Source of the DNA: Actinoplanes derwentensis
GTDB lineage: Bacteria; Actinomycetota; Actinomycetes; Mycobacteriales; Micromonosporaceae
Assembly: GCF_900104725.1 (NCBI RefSeq)
Contig: NZ_LT629758.1
Coordinates: 7,164,001-7,228,000, forward strand
Direction: 5' to 3'
Length of the DNA: 64,000 bases
The notes under the pieces are model-generated. The model made no database searches. It had not been told where the DNA came from and saw nothing but the letters and a program-made list of their open reading frames with translations. How positions within the stretch are numbered: position 1 is the first letter of the stretch; each line of letters begins with the position of its first letter. Positions 32,686-41,366 of the stretch are shown here, piece by piece. The position numbers and the translations under genes were made by a program.

Positions 32686-32914
32686 CTTTCGTCTTCGACC
32701 ACGTCGGCGACGACGACCTGGTCCGTTCCTGGCAGCTGCTGCGCCGCGGCAACACCCTGGTCTCCTACGGCACGGCGCCCTCTAAGGTCCTGAAGCTGCT
32801 GGCAGCCGATGTCCTCACCCCGCAGGTCGCCGCCCGCATCCCGCTACCGCGCTGACCCTCGTCGAGTCACGCACGGTGGCCGGCAAGGTCGTCCTGCTCC
32901 CCGACGCCGCCTGA
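32686..32914 (+). pseudogene. remnant of a zinc-type/quinone-reductase-like dehydrogenase
   Basis: Reading plus-strand frames gives FVFDHVGDDDLVRSWQLL and RRGNTLVSYGTA, the typical NADP-fold tail of MDR dehydrogenases. These join directly to VLKLLAADVLTPQVAARIPL, and in a shifted frame ALTLVESRTVAGKVVLLPDA then TGA at 32912-32914. The normal segment of about 60 residues between the first two blocks is missing, and a frameshift lies near 32848-32855. The N-terminal catalytic domain is absent. It is therefore a decayed fragment, not a functional gene. It is unlikely to be expressed, being just after a terminator. Confidence 0.75.
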
Positions 32915-32923
32915 TCGAGCCGG

Positions 32924-33403
32924 TCAGGAGGAACCGGCCGCCGATTGGTGGCGGCTGCGGATCTCCTGGTAGACGGCTCGGAAGAGTTTCGGACGGGCGT
33001 GGAAGTCGACGCCCTGAGCCCACAGTTCGGTGTTGATCGTGGCGCCGTCGTGGCGTTCGATCAGGACCGTCATGTCGTCCTGGAGTTCCCACCAGCCCAG
33101 TTTGTGGGTGGAGCGGTGCAGGTGGACCGCGGCGATGTCGCGCCAGTACATGGTCCGGGACCGCACCAGGCCACGGATCAGCAAACCGTGGCTGCTGACG
33201 TAGACGCCGTGCTGGAGGATCCGCCAGGCGCCGATCACCCAGACCACCGCGAGCACTCCGGTGATCGCCCGGACCCCGTGCCCGATCAGGTCGAACTGGC
33301 GAATCGAGGCCCAGGTCAGGAGTCCGAGCGCGGCGGCCTCCCAGGCGATCACTAGCCAACGGCCCGTTCCGGGCGGGTAGGGGCGGATCCAGTGCGAAGC
33401 CAC
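32924..33403 (-). CDS. PH-domain-like membrane protein
   Basis: 159 residues. Two hydrophobic helices (about 15-33 and 42-60: WLVIAWEAAALGLLTWAS, ITGVLAVVWVIGAWRIL) precede a bacterial PH-like domain. The domain shows VYVSSHGLLIRGLVRSRTMYWRDIAAVHL, the usual strand pattern with the WxDI turn. Such proteins are widespread in actinobacteria and have no assigned role. Start GTG 33403; no good Shine-Dalgarno is seen. It lies between the pseudogene and the Fic-like gene, on the same strand as the latter with a 20-base gap, so they probably share a transcript. Confidence 0.75.
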   Translation of the reverse strand: MASHWIRPYPPGTGRWLVIAWEAAALGLLTWASIRQFDLIGHGVRAITGVLAVVWVIGAWRILQHGVYVSSHGLLIRGLVRSRTMYWRDIAAVHLHRSTHKLGWWELQDDMTVLIERHDGATINTELWAQGVDFHARPKLFRAVYQEIRSRHQSAAGSS

Positions 33404-33423
33404 ACGATGAAGTATGCCGCCGC

Positions 33424-34155
33424 TTATGCGGTGGCCAGCACTCCATCACCGATGACGATGATTTCACCGGCCCCGGCGGTGATCGCGGCCGCGTAATGCC
33501 GCAGCCAGGACCGCACCCCGTCAGGCGTGCCGGTGGCGTAGGCGCCGGCCGAGCCGACGTACTCCGGTTCACGCTCGAGGTGGCCGACTTCGACACCGAC
33601 CAGGCCGCGCGGGTCGAGACCACGCCCGATCAGGGTGAGGCGGGCGGCGGCTCGGGCCACCACTCCGGCCGGGCCGGCGAACGGGCGCAGCGTGATCAAC
33701 TCAGCGTGGACGATCGCGGCGAGAAGCATCGGCGGGGTGGTCTCGTTGCCGGCTACCAGACCGGCCAGGGCGTCGATCCGGTCGGCGCCGGAGGTGAGCC
33801 GCCCCAGGTCGTGGTCGTGGACCACGCCGCGGGCCGCGAGGACGTGCAGTTTCGCGAGCACCTGACGGGGCGCGCGGGACCACAGGTCGACCAGTCCGGG
33901 CAGGGCTTCGGCGACTCGCAGGGCGCCTTGCACCACCGGGTCGGTGACTGTTCCCCCACGTACCTCATCGCGGTCGAAGATGTTGCCTTCGAGGGCGGCG
34001 CTCGCGACTGCGGCACGCAGGCTGACTTCGGCGGCGACCTGGCCGCCGTGTTTGCGCAGGGCGCGGTGCCGGTGGGCGGCGTCGACGGACTCTCGGGCGG
34101 CGGCGAAGGCTGGCCCGACATCGGCGAGGTCGAGCAACGGGGCGAGTGGATCCAC
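33424..34155 (-). CDS. degenerate Fic-fold protein (Rv3662c-like)
   Basis: 243 residues. Helical protein with EGNIFDRDEVRGG near 55, as in the Fic fold. At the Fic active-site position it has LRPFAGPAGVVARAAARL instead of HPFxxGNGRxxR: the catalytic His is Arg, and the Asn and first Arg are lost. Adenylylation activity is therefore unlikely. A gene of this size follows the HAD gene in M. tuberculosis (Rv3662c). Start GTG 34155 is chosen because a TACCGT box (complement of 34162-34167) lies six bases upstream, a leaderless arrangement; ORF extension to 34212 adds a Cys-rich stretch not expected. The Fic relationship is from motif alignment by eye. Confidence 0.65.
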   Translation of the reverse strand: MDPLAPLLDLADVGPAFAAARESVDAAHRHRALRKHGGQVAAEVSLRAAVASAALEGNIFDRDEVRGGTVTDPVVQGALRVAEALPGLVDLWSRAPRQVLAKLHVLAARGVVHDHDLGRLTSGADRIDALAGLVAGNETTPPMLLAAIVHAELITLRPFAGPAGVVARAAARLTLIGRGLDPRGLVGVEVGHLEREPEYVGSAGAYATGTPDGVRSWLRHYAAAITAGAGEIIVIGDGVLATA

Positions 34156-34367
34156 ATGACCACGGTAGTGAACGTGGTCGGCGGTAAAACAGCGGAAACA
34201 TGGGGTGCACAAATGAGCGCGTAACTGGCAAGATTCGCGCAGTAGTGAGCATCTATGCGCCAGTCAGCGCGCGCACGGGACCATCGGGCGCGGGCAGGGC
34301 CGTAAACCGCTCCGGCGCAACTAGTGTGCAGTTGAAGAGATCCCGGTCACGGTGAGGAGCCGCTCTC

Positions 34368-36329
34368 ATGAGTGAGACATTGGAGAATCTGTCCTCGGAG
34401 ACACGGCAGTTCCCGCCGCCCGCGGACCTCGCGGCGAACGCGAACGTGACTGCCGAGGCCTACGAGGAGGCCGCGTCCGACCGGCTGGCGTTCTGGGCGA
34501 AACAGGCTGAGCGACTGACCTGGGCCAAGCCATGGCACCAGATCCTGGACTGGTCGAACCCGCCGTTCGCCAAGTGGTTCGTCGGTGGCGAGCTGAACAT
34601 CGCGTACAACTGTGTGGACCGCCATGTCGAAGCCGGAAACGGCGACAAGGTCGCGATCCACTGGGAGGGCGAGCCGGGCGACACCCGCACGGTCACCTAT
34701 GCCGAGCTGCTGAAACTGGTCAGCCAGGCGGCCAACACGCTCACCGACCTGGGTGTGACCGCCGGCGACCGGGTGATGATCTACCTGCCGATGATCCCGG
34801 AGGCCGCGGTGGCGATGCTCGCCTGCGCCCGGATCGGGGCGACGCACAGTGTCGTGTTCGGCGGCTTCTCGGTGGACGCGCTGGCCACCCGGATCGACGA
34901 CGCGGACGCCAAGGTGGTGATCACCGCGGACGGCGGTTACCGCCGGGGCAAGCCGTCGGCTCTCAAGCCGACTGTGGACGAGGCGGTGGCCCGGGGCGAC
35001 CGGATCGAGCACGTGCTGGTGGTCCGCCGGACCGGCCAGGAGGTGGCCTGGACGGCGAAGGACAAGTGGTGGCACGAGACGGTCGAGCAGGCCAGCCCCA
35101 CGCACGAGGCCCAGCCGTTCGACTCCGAGCACCCGCTCTTCATCCTCTACACCTCGGGCACCACCGGTAAACCCAAGGGCATCCTGCACACCACCGGCGG
35201 GTACCTGACCCAGACCTCGTACACGCATCACGCGGTCTTCGATCTGAAGCCGGAGACCGACGTCTACTGGTGCACCGCCGACATCGGCTGGGTGACCGGC
35301 CATTCGTACATCGTCTACGGTCCACTCTCCAACGGCGCGACCCAGGTGATGTACGAGGGCACACCGGATACTCCGGACCGTGGCCGGTTCTGGCAGATCG
35401 TCGACAAGTACAAGGTGTCGATCCTCTACACCGCGCCGACACTGATCCGCACCATGATGAAGTGGGGCGACGACATCCCCGCGAAGTACGACCTGTCGTC
35501 CCTGCGTGTCCTTGGCAGCGTCGGTGAGCCGATCAACCCGGAGGCGTGGATCTGGTACCGGGAGCACGTCGGCCGGGAGCGCACCCCGATCGTGGACACC
35601 TGGTGGCAGACCGAGACCGGCGCGATCATGATCTCACCGCTGCCCGGGGTGACCGCGGCGAAGCCGGGTTCGGCGATGACCGCGCTGCCCGGCATCGGCG
35701 TCGAGGTGATCGACGACCAGGGCCAGCCGGTGCCGAACGGCGGCGGTGGCTTCCTGGTGCTGACCGAGCCGTGGCCGTCGATGCTGCGCACCATCTGGGG
35801 TGACGACAAGCGGTTCATCGACACTTACTGGTCGCGGTTCGAAGGGGTCTACTTCGCCGGGGACGGCGCGAAGAAGGACGAGGACGGCGCGCTCTGGCTG
35901 CTCGGCCGGGTCGACGACGTCATGCTCGTCTCCGGGCACAACATCTCGACCACCGAGGTGGAATCGGCGCTCGTGTCGCACCCGTCGGTGGCCGAGGCCG
36001 CGGTGGTCGGCGCGGCCGACCCGACAACCGGTCAGGCGATCGTCGCGTTCACCATTCCGCGCGGCAATGTGGACACCGCCGGCGAGGCGGGTGAGGCGCT
36101 GATCAAGGATCTGCGCAATCACGTGGCCAAGACACTCGGCCCGATCGCCAAGCCGCGGCAGATCATGCTGGTGGCCGAACTACCGAAGACCCGGTCCGGG
36201 AAGATCATGCGGCGTCTGCTGCGGGACGTGGCGGAGAACCGGTCGCTGGGCGATGTGACCACGCTGCAGGACTCAGCAGTGATGGATCTCATCTCGTCCG
36301 GTTTGAAAACGGCTAAATCCGAAGACTGA
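34368..36329 (+). CDS. acs: acetyl-CoA synthetase (AMP-forming)
   Basis: 653 residues, the usual length. N-terminal ACS segment ([18 protein letters not shown]), the P-loop [20 protein letters not shown] near residue 262, [19 protein letters not shown] near 305, [14 protein letters not shown] near 410, and the C-terminal catalytic Lys motif [13 protein letters not shown] near 610. That Lys is the known target of acetylation control. It makes acetyl-CoA from acetate in the cytosol. Start ATG 34368 has GAGGAG ten bases upstream, and TAGTGT near 34322 may be the -10. A strong terminator follows. Confidence 0.97.
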   Translation: MSETLENLSSETRQFPPPADLAANANVTAEAYEEAASDRLAFWAKQAERLTWAKPWHQILDWSNPPFAKWFVGGELNIAYNCVDRHVEAGNGDKVAIHWEGEPGDTRTVTYAELLKLVSQAANTLTDLGVTAGDRVMIYLPMIPEAAVAMLACARIGATHSVVFGGFSVDALATRIDDADAKVVITADGGYRRGKPSALKPTVDEAVARGDRIEHVLVVRRTGQEVAWTAKDKWWHETVEQASPTHEAQPFDSEHPLFILYTSGTTGKPKGILHTTGGYLTQTSYTHHAVFDLKPETDVYWCTADIGWVTGHSYIVYGPLSNGATQVMYEGTPDTPDRGRFWQIVDKYKVSILYTAPTLIRTMMKWGDDIPAKYDLSSLRVLGSVGEPINPEAWIWYREHVGRERTPIVDTWWQTETGAIMISPLPGVTAAKPGSAMTALPGIGVEVIDDQGQPVPNGGGGFLVLTEPWPSMLRTIWGDDKRFIDTYWSRFEGVYFAGDGAKKDEDGALWLLGRVDDVMLVSGHNISTTEVESALVSHPSVAEAAVVGAADPTTGQAIVAFTIPRGNVDTAGEAGEALIKDLRNHVAKTLGPIAKPRQIMLVAELPKTRSGKIMRRLLRDVAENRSLGDVTTLQDSAVMDLISSGLKTAKSED

Positions 36330-36340
36330 CAGATTTCAAT

Positions 36341-36374
36341 AAAGGCTGGTAGTGCGCAGGCACTACCAGCCTTT
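36341..36374 (+). terminator. acs terminator hairpin
   Basis: 15-bp perfect stem AAAGGCTGGTAGTGC / GCACTACCAGCCTTT with loop GCAG, 12 bases after the acs stop, followed by TCGTCG. Confidence 0.92.
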
Positions 36375-36448
36375 CGTCGTATATGCCGGTTCTGGTGTTA
36401 TGCCATGGTCATATCGAATAACCATTGGTCATCAATATCCTCCACGTT

Positions 36449-36496
36449 CCCCGAACATCAGTTGGTTTGCATACGTTCACCTGAGCCCCGAACATC
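36449..36496 (+). promoter_or_regulatory. direct repeat CCCCGAACATC flanking a likely -10 box before the metalloprotease gene
   Basis: The 11-mer occurs at 36449-36459 and 36486-36496 (37 bases apart). Between them TACGTT within CATACGTTC (about 36470-36475) matches the actinomycete -10 consensus. It would give a leader of about 80 bases before GTG 36564. The repeats are candidate regulator sites; no regulator is known. Confidence 0.4.
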
Positions 36497-36563
36497 GGGA
36501 CCGTTTCACGCCGGACGCCCGTACCCCGTGTGTATCCGGCTGGCGAAAGCGGAGGTAAACGTA

Positions 36564-38978
36564 GTGCGCAAGGTGGTCGCAGGACTGCTCGGCGCCGTGG
36601 TCGTGACCGGCGTCGGGGCATTCACCCCGACGCTGGCAATGGCGGCGCCACCATCGGAAACAGCCCCGGCTGCGCCGGCCAGTGAGTCCGCTCACGCCGA
36701 CGACCATGACCTTCCCAACCCCCTCGAGGAGAAGCGCCGCGCACTGCGCGAGCAGGCAGTCTCCGAGGTGTTCAGCGGTAAGGCTCAGGTCGAGACCCGG
36801 AACGGCAGCAAGATCGTCAACCTCGGTAAGACGTACGGCAACGGTGGCTTCGGCCGGGCCGGCAAGAACCAGTACGTCGAACTCGCCCGGGAGAAGACCG
36901 ACAAGATCTTCGTCATCCTGACCGAGTTCGGCAACGAGCGGCACCCGAACTTCCCGGACCAGGACACCACCGCGGCGTACGCCGGTCCCTCGACCTTCGA
37001 AGGCCCGCTGCACAACGCGATCCCGGCACCGGACCGCAAGGTCGACAACAGCACGATCTGGCAGTCGGACTACTCGCCCGAGTACTTCCGGAAGCTGTAC
37101 TTCGGCACCGGCAAGGACACCGAGTCGGTCAAGACCTACTTCGAGACCCAGTCGTCCGGCCGCTACAGCGTCGACGGTCAGGTCTCCGACTGGGTCAAGG
37201 TCCGGTACAACGAGGCCCGTTACGGCCGGTCGAACGACATCCCGAACGACGCCAACGGTGACGACCCGAACGTCTGCTCCAGCAGCAACTGCACCAACGT
37301 GTGGGCGCTGGTCCAGGACGGCGTGAACCAGTGGTACGCGGACCAGAAGGCCTCCGGCAAGACCGAGGCCCAGGTCAACGCGGCGCTGGCGGAGTACGAC
37401 GTCTACGACCGTTACGACTTCGACGGTGACGGCAACTTCAACGAGCCCGACGGTTACCTGGACCACTTCCAGATCGTCCACTCCGGAGGCGACCAGGCCG
37501 ACGGTGACCCGTACCAGGGCGAGGACGCGATCTGGAGCCACCGCTGGTACGCCTACTCCAGCAGCATCGGCCTCACCGGCCCGGCGAACAACAAGCTCGG
37601 CGGCGCCAAGGTCGGCACCAGTGACCTGTGGGTCGGCGACTACACGGTTCAGCCGGAGAACGGTGGCCTGAGCGTCTTCGTCCACGAGTACACCCACGAC
37701 CTGGGCCTCCCGGACGACTACGACACCAGCGGTCTCGGTGACAACAACAACGAGTACTGGACGCTGATGGCGCAGAGCCGTCTGAGCGCGAAGAAGGACC
37801 AGGGCATCGGTACCCGCCCCGGCGACCTCGGCGCGTGGAACAAGCTCCAGCTCGGCTGGCTCGACTACGAGACGGTCAAGGCCGGCGCCAAGAAGGTCGT
37901 CAACCTCGGTCCGCAGGAGTTCAACACCAAGAAGAAGCAGGCCTTGGTGGTACAGCTGCCGGACAAGCAGGTCACCACCGACCTCGGTGCGCCGTACGCG
38001 GGCACCAAACAGTTCTTCTCGGGCAACGTCGACGATCTGAACACCTCGCTGTCCAAGTCGATCGACCTGACCGGCAAGACCAGCGCGAGTGTCTCGCTCC
38101 AGGGCCGGTACTCGATCGAGCTCGACTACGACTACCTCTACGCCGAGGTGTCCACCGACGCCGGCGCCAACTGGACGAAGCTCAACGGCACAGTCGGCGG
38201 CGCTCCGTTCATCGCCGACGGCGCCGGCAGCCCGGCGATCAGCGGTTCGTCCGAGGGCGCTTGGGTCGGCATCAACGTGCCGCTCGACGCGTACGCGGGT
38301 CAGAAGGTCGACTTCCGGCTGCACTACATGACCGACGGTGGTGTCTCCGAGGGCGGCTTCTTCGGCGACGAGCTGACCGTCACCGCCGATGGCGCGGTCG
38401 TCTCCACCGAGGGCGCCGAGGCCACCTCGACGTGGACCCTGGGCGGCTTCACGATCGTGGGCGGCACCGCCACCCAGACGTTCCCGCACTACTACATCGC
38501 GGGTAACCGGACCTACACCTCGTACGACAAGTACCTGGAGACCGGTCCGTACAACTTCGGCTTCGCCAACACCAAGCCGGACTGGGTGGAGCACTACAAC
38601 TACCAGCAGGGTCTGCTCATCTCCTACTGGGACACCTCGCAGGCGGACAACAACACCAACGTCCACCCCGGTGAGGGTCGCAACCTTTACATCGACGCGC
38701 ACCCGAAGCCGAACCTGAACCCGACCGGGGTTCCGTGGCGGGCCCGGGTCCAGGTCTACGACGCGCCGTTCGGCTTCTACCCGACCGACGGCATGACGCT
38801 GCACCTGAACGGCGTCAAGTCGGTCATCAAGCCGCTGCTCGGCAAGCCCGTCTTCAACGACAAGGACAAGTACTTCTACGAGGAGCTGCCGAACCACGGC
38901 GTCAAGCTCCCCGCTGTCGGCGTCAAGATCGCGGTGCTCGGCCAGGTCGGTACGGCACTGACCGTCGGGGTCTACTGA
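36564..38978 (+). CDS. secreted immune inhibitor A-type metalloprotease (peptidase M6)
   Basis: 804 residues. Signal peptide RKVVAGLLGAVVVTGVGAF with a LAMAAP-type cleavage. Propeptide-like region to about 120. The M6 catalytic domain has the zinc motif HEYTHDLGLPDDYDTSGLG near residue 380 and a Ca-binding-like DGDGNFNEPDGYLD segment before it. The C-terminal half is beta-rich carbohydrate/adhesion-like modules (STDAGANWTKLNG, VDFRLHYMTDGG). Such enzymes cut host or competitor proteins; in soil bacteria they are thought to be nutrient proteases. GTG 36564 has GGAGG eight bases upstream. Ended by its own terminator, so monocistronic. Confidence 0.92.
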   Translation: MRKVVAGLLGAVVVTGVGAFTPTLAMAAPPSETAPAAPASESAHADDHDLPNPLEEKRRALREQAVSEVFSGKAQVETRNGSKIVNLGKTYGNGGFGRAGKNQYVELAREKTDKIFVILTEFGNERHPNFPDQDTTAAYAGPSTFEGPLHNAIPAPDRKVDNSTIWQSDYSPEYFRKLYFGTGKDTESVKTYFETQSSGRYSVDGQVSDWVKVRYNEARYGRSNDIPNDANGDDPNVCSSSNCTNVWALVQDGVNQWYADQKASGKTEAQVNAALAEYDVYDRYDFDGDGNFNEPDGYLDHFQIVHSGGDQADGDPYQGEDAIWSHRWYAYSSSIGLTGPANNKLGGAKVGTSDLWVGDYTVQPENGGLSVFVHEYTHDLGLPDDYDTSGLGDNNNEYWTLMAQSRLSAKKDQGIGTRPGDLGAWNKLQLGWLDYETVKAGAKKVVNLGPQEFNTKKKQALVVQLPDKQVTTDLGAPYAGTKQFFSGNVDDLNTSLSKSIDLTGKTSASVSLQGRYSIELDYDYLYAEVSTDAGANWTKLNGTVGGAPFIADGAGSPAISGSSEGAWVGINVPLDAYAGQKVDFRLHYMTDGGVSEGGFFGDELTVTADGAVVSTEGAEATSTWTLGGFTIVGGTATQTFPHYYIAGNRTYTSYDKYLETGPYNFGFANTKPDWVEHYNYQQGLLISYWDTSQADNNTNVHPGEGRNLYIDAHPKPNLNPTGVPWRARVQVYDAPFGFYPTDGMTLHLNGVKSVIKPLLGKPVFNDKDKYFYEELPNHGVKLPAVGVKIAVLGQVGTALTVGVY

Positions 38979-38997
38979 TCCACGAGTTCGTCAAAGG

Positions 38998-39025
38998 CGG
39001 CGCCCGGGGTTCTCCCCGGGCGCCG
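38998..39025 (+). terminator. terminator hairpin after the metalloprotease gene
   Basis: 12-bp perfect stem CGGCGCCCGGGG / CCCCGGGCGCCG with loop TTCT, 20 bases after the stop. Confidence 0.9.
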
Positions 39026-39098
39026 TCCCTCGTACGGGAACCGTTTACCCCTGCGATTCGTCCCATCATCGACGACTTACGCGGGAAGGATCAGTTTC

Positions 39099-39515
39099 AT
39101 GCGCACTCAAGCCACGTACCGGATCGGTCTGGCCGTAGCCGCCGGAGCGGTCATCGCCGGATGCGCCAACAGCGCGGCTTCGCCCGCCGCTTCGTCCGCT
39201 CCATCCCCGGTGGTCCCGACTTCGACTTCGGCCAGCCCACTGCCCACCATCACACTGACCGAGAAGCCGCCCAAGGAGCCGACCGACAATCTGCCGGAGA
39301 CCGGCTGGATCGCCGGTATGGTCACCATCGGAGGAAAGGGTCCGTGTTACGGCCTGCTCGCCGACGACGGCCAACGGTACGCGCTCTACAGCACCGCCGG
39401 CACCGAACTGGCCAAGGGCGCCCGGGTGAAGGTCCAGCTGGAGACCACTCCGATCCGGATCTACTGCGGTCCCGGCACATTGATGGCGATGACCGCCTCG
39501 GAACCGATTGAATGA
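39099..39515 (+). CDS. small lipoprotein
   Basis: 138 residues. Signal peptide with lipobox VIAGC near residue 22, so lipid-anchored outside the membrane. A Ser/Pro/Thr-rich linker (about 25-60) follows, then a small domain of beta pattern (GWIAGMVTIGGKGPCYGLLADDG, RYALYSTAGTELAKG, ARVKVQLETTPIRIYCGPGT) with two cysteines that could form a disulfide. It resembles OB-like small secreted domains; no family is recognised. Start ATG 39099 with GGAAGG about nine bases upstream. Its neighbours do not show a shared pathway. Confidence 0.8.
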   Translation: MRTQATYRIGLAVAAGAVIAGCANSAASPAASSAPSPVVPTSTSASPLPTITLTEKPPKEPTDNLPETGWIAGMVTIGGKGPCYGLLADDGQRYALYSTAGTELAKGARVKVQLETTPIRIYCGPGTLMAMTASEPIE

Positions 39516-39581
39516 TCACGGTGCGGCTCCATTTCGCCACGGCCCGGCACCGTCTGTGACAACGGGACTTAGGCTGACCAC

Positions 39582-40508
39582 ATGGGCGGTCGGGTGGACG
39601 AGTCGTGCGTACTGACGGAGGGGCCGTGGAGCCACCGTTTCGTCGGTGCCAACGGCAGCCGCTTCCACGTCGCTGAAGTCGGCACTGGCCCGCTGGTCCT
39701 CTTCCTGCACGGTTTCCCCGAGTTCTGGTGGGCCTGGCACGACATCATGACCCACGTCGCGGACGCGGGCTTCCGCGCCGCCGCGATCGACCTGCGTGGT
39801 TACGGTGCGAGCGACAAACCCCCGCGTGGGTACGACGGCTACACGATGGCCGCCGACGTCACCGGACTGATCCGTGCCCTGGGCGAGCGATCGGCGACGG
39901 TGGTCGGTGCCGGAGCCGGCGGCATGATCGGCTGGGCGGCCGCCTCGTTCCATCCGAAACTGGTGAACCGCCTGGTCGTGCTCGGTGCCGCGCATCCACT
40001 GCGGTTGCGCGCCTCCCTCTTCGCCGACCCCCGTGGCCAGCTCAACGCGTCCTCACCGGTGGTCCGGTTCCAGGTGCCGCGTTTCGAGCACGTGCTGACC
40101 CGGGACAACGCCGCGATGGTCGGCGAACTGATGACCCGGTGGAGCAGTGCACGGTTCGCGGCGACGCCGGAGTTCGCGGAGTACTCGGCGCGCTGCCGGG
40201 AGGCCATGCAGATCCCGCAGGCCTCGTTCTGTGCTCTGGAGGCCTACCGCTGGGTGGCCCGCAGCGCGCTGCGCCTGCAGGGGTACCGGTTCGTCAAGCT
40301 GATGCAGCGCCCGTCGAACGTGCCGACGCTGCAACTGCACGGCGGGCTCGACACCGCTGTGTTGCCCCGGACCGCGCAGGGTTCAGGACGCTACGTAACC
40401 GCGCCGTACGAGTGGCGTCTCCTGCCGGAGGTCGGGCACTTCCTGCACCGGGAAGCCCCGGATCTGGTGACCGGCGAGATTCTGCGCTGGTTGAAGACCC
40501 CTTCCTGA
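39582..40508 (+). CDS. alpha/beta hydrolase of the epoxide-hydrolase family (EphE-like) lacking the usual nucleophile
   Basis: 308 residues. HGFPEFWWAWHDIM (oxyanion HGxP motif) near 46 and DLRGYGASDKPPRGYDGYTM near 68 are classical for epoxide hydrolases. At the nucleophile elbow the sequence reads VVGAGAGGMIGW where active relatives have GHDWGG-type sequence, so no Asp (or Ser) stands at the elbow. The late His is kept (LPEVGHFLHREAPD). Activity is doubtful, or another residue substitutes. TAGGCT (39570-39575) six bases before the ATG suggests a leaderless start. EphE also follows acs in M. tuberculosis, in keeping with synteny. Confidence 0.83.
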   Translation: MGGRVDESCVLTEGPWSHRFVGANGSRFHVAEVGTGPLVLFLHGFPEFWWAWHDIMTHVADAGFRAAAIDLRGYGASDKPPRGYDGYTMAADVTGLIRALGERSATVVGAGAGGMIGWAAASFHPKLVNRLVVLGAAHPLRLRASLFADPRGQLNASSPVVRFQVPRFEHVLTRDNAAMVGELMTRWSSARFAATPEFAEYSARCREAMQIPQASFCALEAYRWVARSALRLQGYRFVKLMQRPSNVPTLQLHGGLDTAVLPRTAQGSGRYVTAPYEWRLLPEVGHFLHREAPDLVTGEILRWLKTPS

Positions 40509-40855
40509 GGTTGGTCTTACGGTCCGCTTAATTGACAGTTAATTGATCAACTGGGCGTCGGATCTGCCCTAATCTCACGTTCGGTAGCGGATGGTACCGC
40601 TCCCAAGAACTACTCAACGTGACCGACCGTCCCCACCCGATGTGCCGGCCCGGTCCCCGAAGCACCTCGGGCCGGCACCGAGAACTCCGAGTACCAGGGC
40701 TGTCCCGGCACTCGGCAGGCCGACCTCACTCGCCCACGGCGCGAACCCCCCACACGTGCCGCGGGCGGTTGATCGGCCCGGAGAGTCCGAACCCGGCACC
40801 GGTGACCACCCCCCTTTTTCTCTCCTCCTCGGTCACCGGAGGCCTGGAACGGGCG
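40509..40855. other. structured intergenic region before the second type VII locus
   Basis: No protein gene is supported. The left edge is AT-rich with the near-direct repeat TTAATTGACAG/TTAATTGATCA (about 40529-40550) and a TAATCT box near 40570. Then come several inverted repeats: AGCGG/CCGCT around 40590-40602, GTGCCGGCCCG with CGGGCCGGCAC (40642-40652, 40668-40678), and GGTGACC with GGTCACC (40801-40807, 40831-40837). A plus-strand non-coding RNA ending at the terminator 40856-40888 is possible. No known riboswitch fits. Confidence 0.4.
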
Positions 40856-40888
40856 AAGGGCTCCCCGCTCAGCGAGCGGGGAGCCCTT
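40856..40888. terminator. terminator hairpin between convergent units
   Basis: 14-bp perfect stem AAGGGCTCCCCGCT / AGCGGGGAGCCCTT with loop CAGCG. It lies 113 bases after the last gene of the minus-strand type VII locus and also downstream of the hydrolase gene. Confidence 0.85.
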
Positions 40889-41001
40889 ACCAACGTCTTC
40901 GCCCGGCGGACGCGCGGCAGTCTTGAGCTGCGGCGACATCGCGTGTCGCCACGGGACGGGTAGTCGCTTCCGGTGCCCGGTAGGCGTACCAGAGATTCGG
41001 G

Positions 41002-41364
41002 TCAGACCTTGTGTTCGTACCGGTCGCGGACCTCGTGGGCCGGCGCCCAACCCTGGTAGACGCCGTAGTCGAACTCTTCGAGCCCGAGCTGGCGCGCGAC
41101 CGGAGCACGACCGCCGGTGTACTCCAGACGCAGCCAGTTGTCCGCCTCGGCCAGAACCACGAACGGCTCGCCACGCCACGTGCAGAGCGTGCGGACGTAG
41201 GCCATCTCGTCGTATTCCTCGGGGTCCAGAACCCGGACGTAACGCCCGGGTTTGACCTCCTGGAAACCGTCGGCCGGAGTGGTGTCGTAGATCCGCACCT
41301 TGTCCCCGTCGGGGGCGGCGTCGTACTCCCGCCCCTGCCAGGTGACCACGTAACCGTCGCGCAT
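41002..41364 (-). CDS. conserved hypothetical protein, type VII locus
   Basis: 120 residues, soluble, no signal. It has RDGYVVTWQGREYDAAPDGDK, a DEMAYVRTLCTWRGEPFVVL core and ends EVRDRYEHKV. No known domain is recognised; the strand-rich pattern suggests a small beta-barrel or SH3-like fold. The start lies two codons inside an overlap with the SseB-domain gene's stop (TAGTGATG), so translation is probably coupled. It is last in the minus-strand ESX set and probably an accessory cytosolic factor. Confidence 0.72.
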   Translation of the reverse strand: MRDGYVVTWQGREYDAAPDGDKVRIYDTTPADGFQEVKPGRYVRVLDPEEYDEMAYVRTLCTWRGEPFVVLAEADNWLRLEYTGGRAPVARQLGLEEFDYGVYQGWAPAHEVRDRYEHKV

Positions 41365-41366
41365 CA

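Noticed and set aside
36477-38897. Minus-strand 806-codon frame opposite the metalloprotease gene
   Set aside because: Val/Asp-rich antisense product without motifs, while the plus strand encodes a full M6 protease with signal peptide.
40700-40840. c-di-AMP (ydaO) riboswitch suggested by CCGAACCCGGCACCGGTGAC
   Set aside because: The short 3'-like block is suggestive. But the conserved 5' blocks (GGGGAACC, GGGTGAAT type) are not seen, and no plus-strand gene lies downstream before the terminator.
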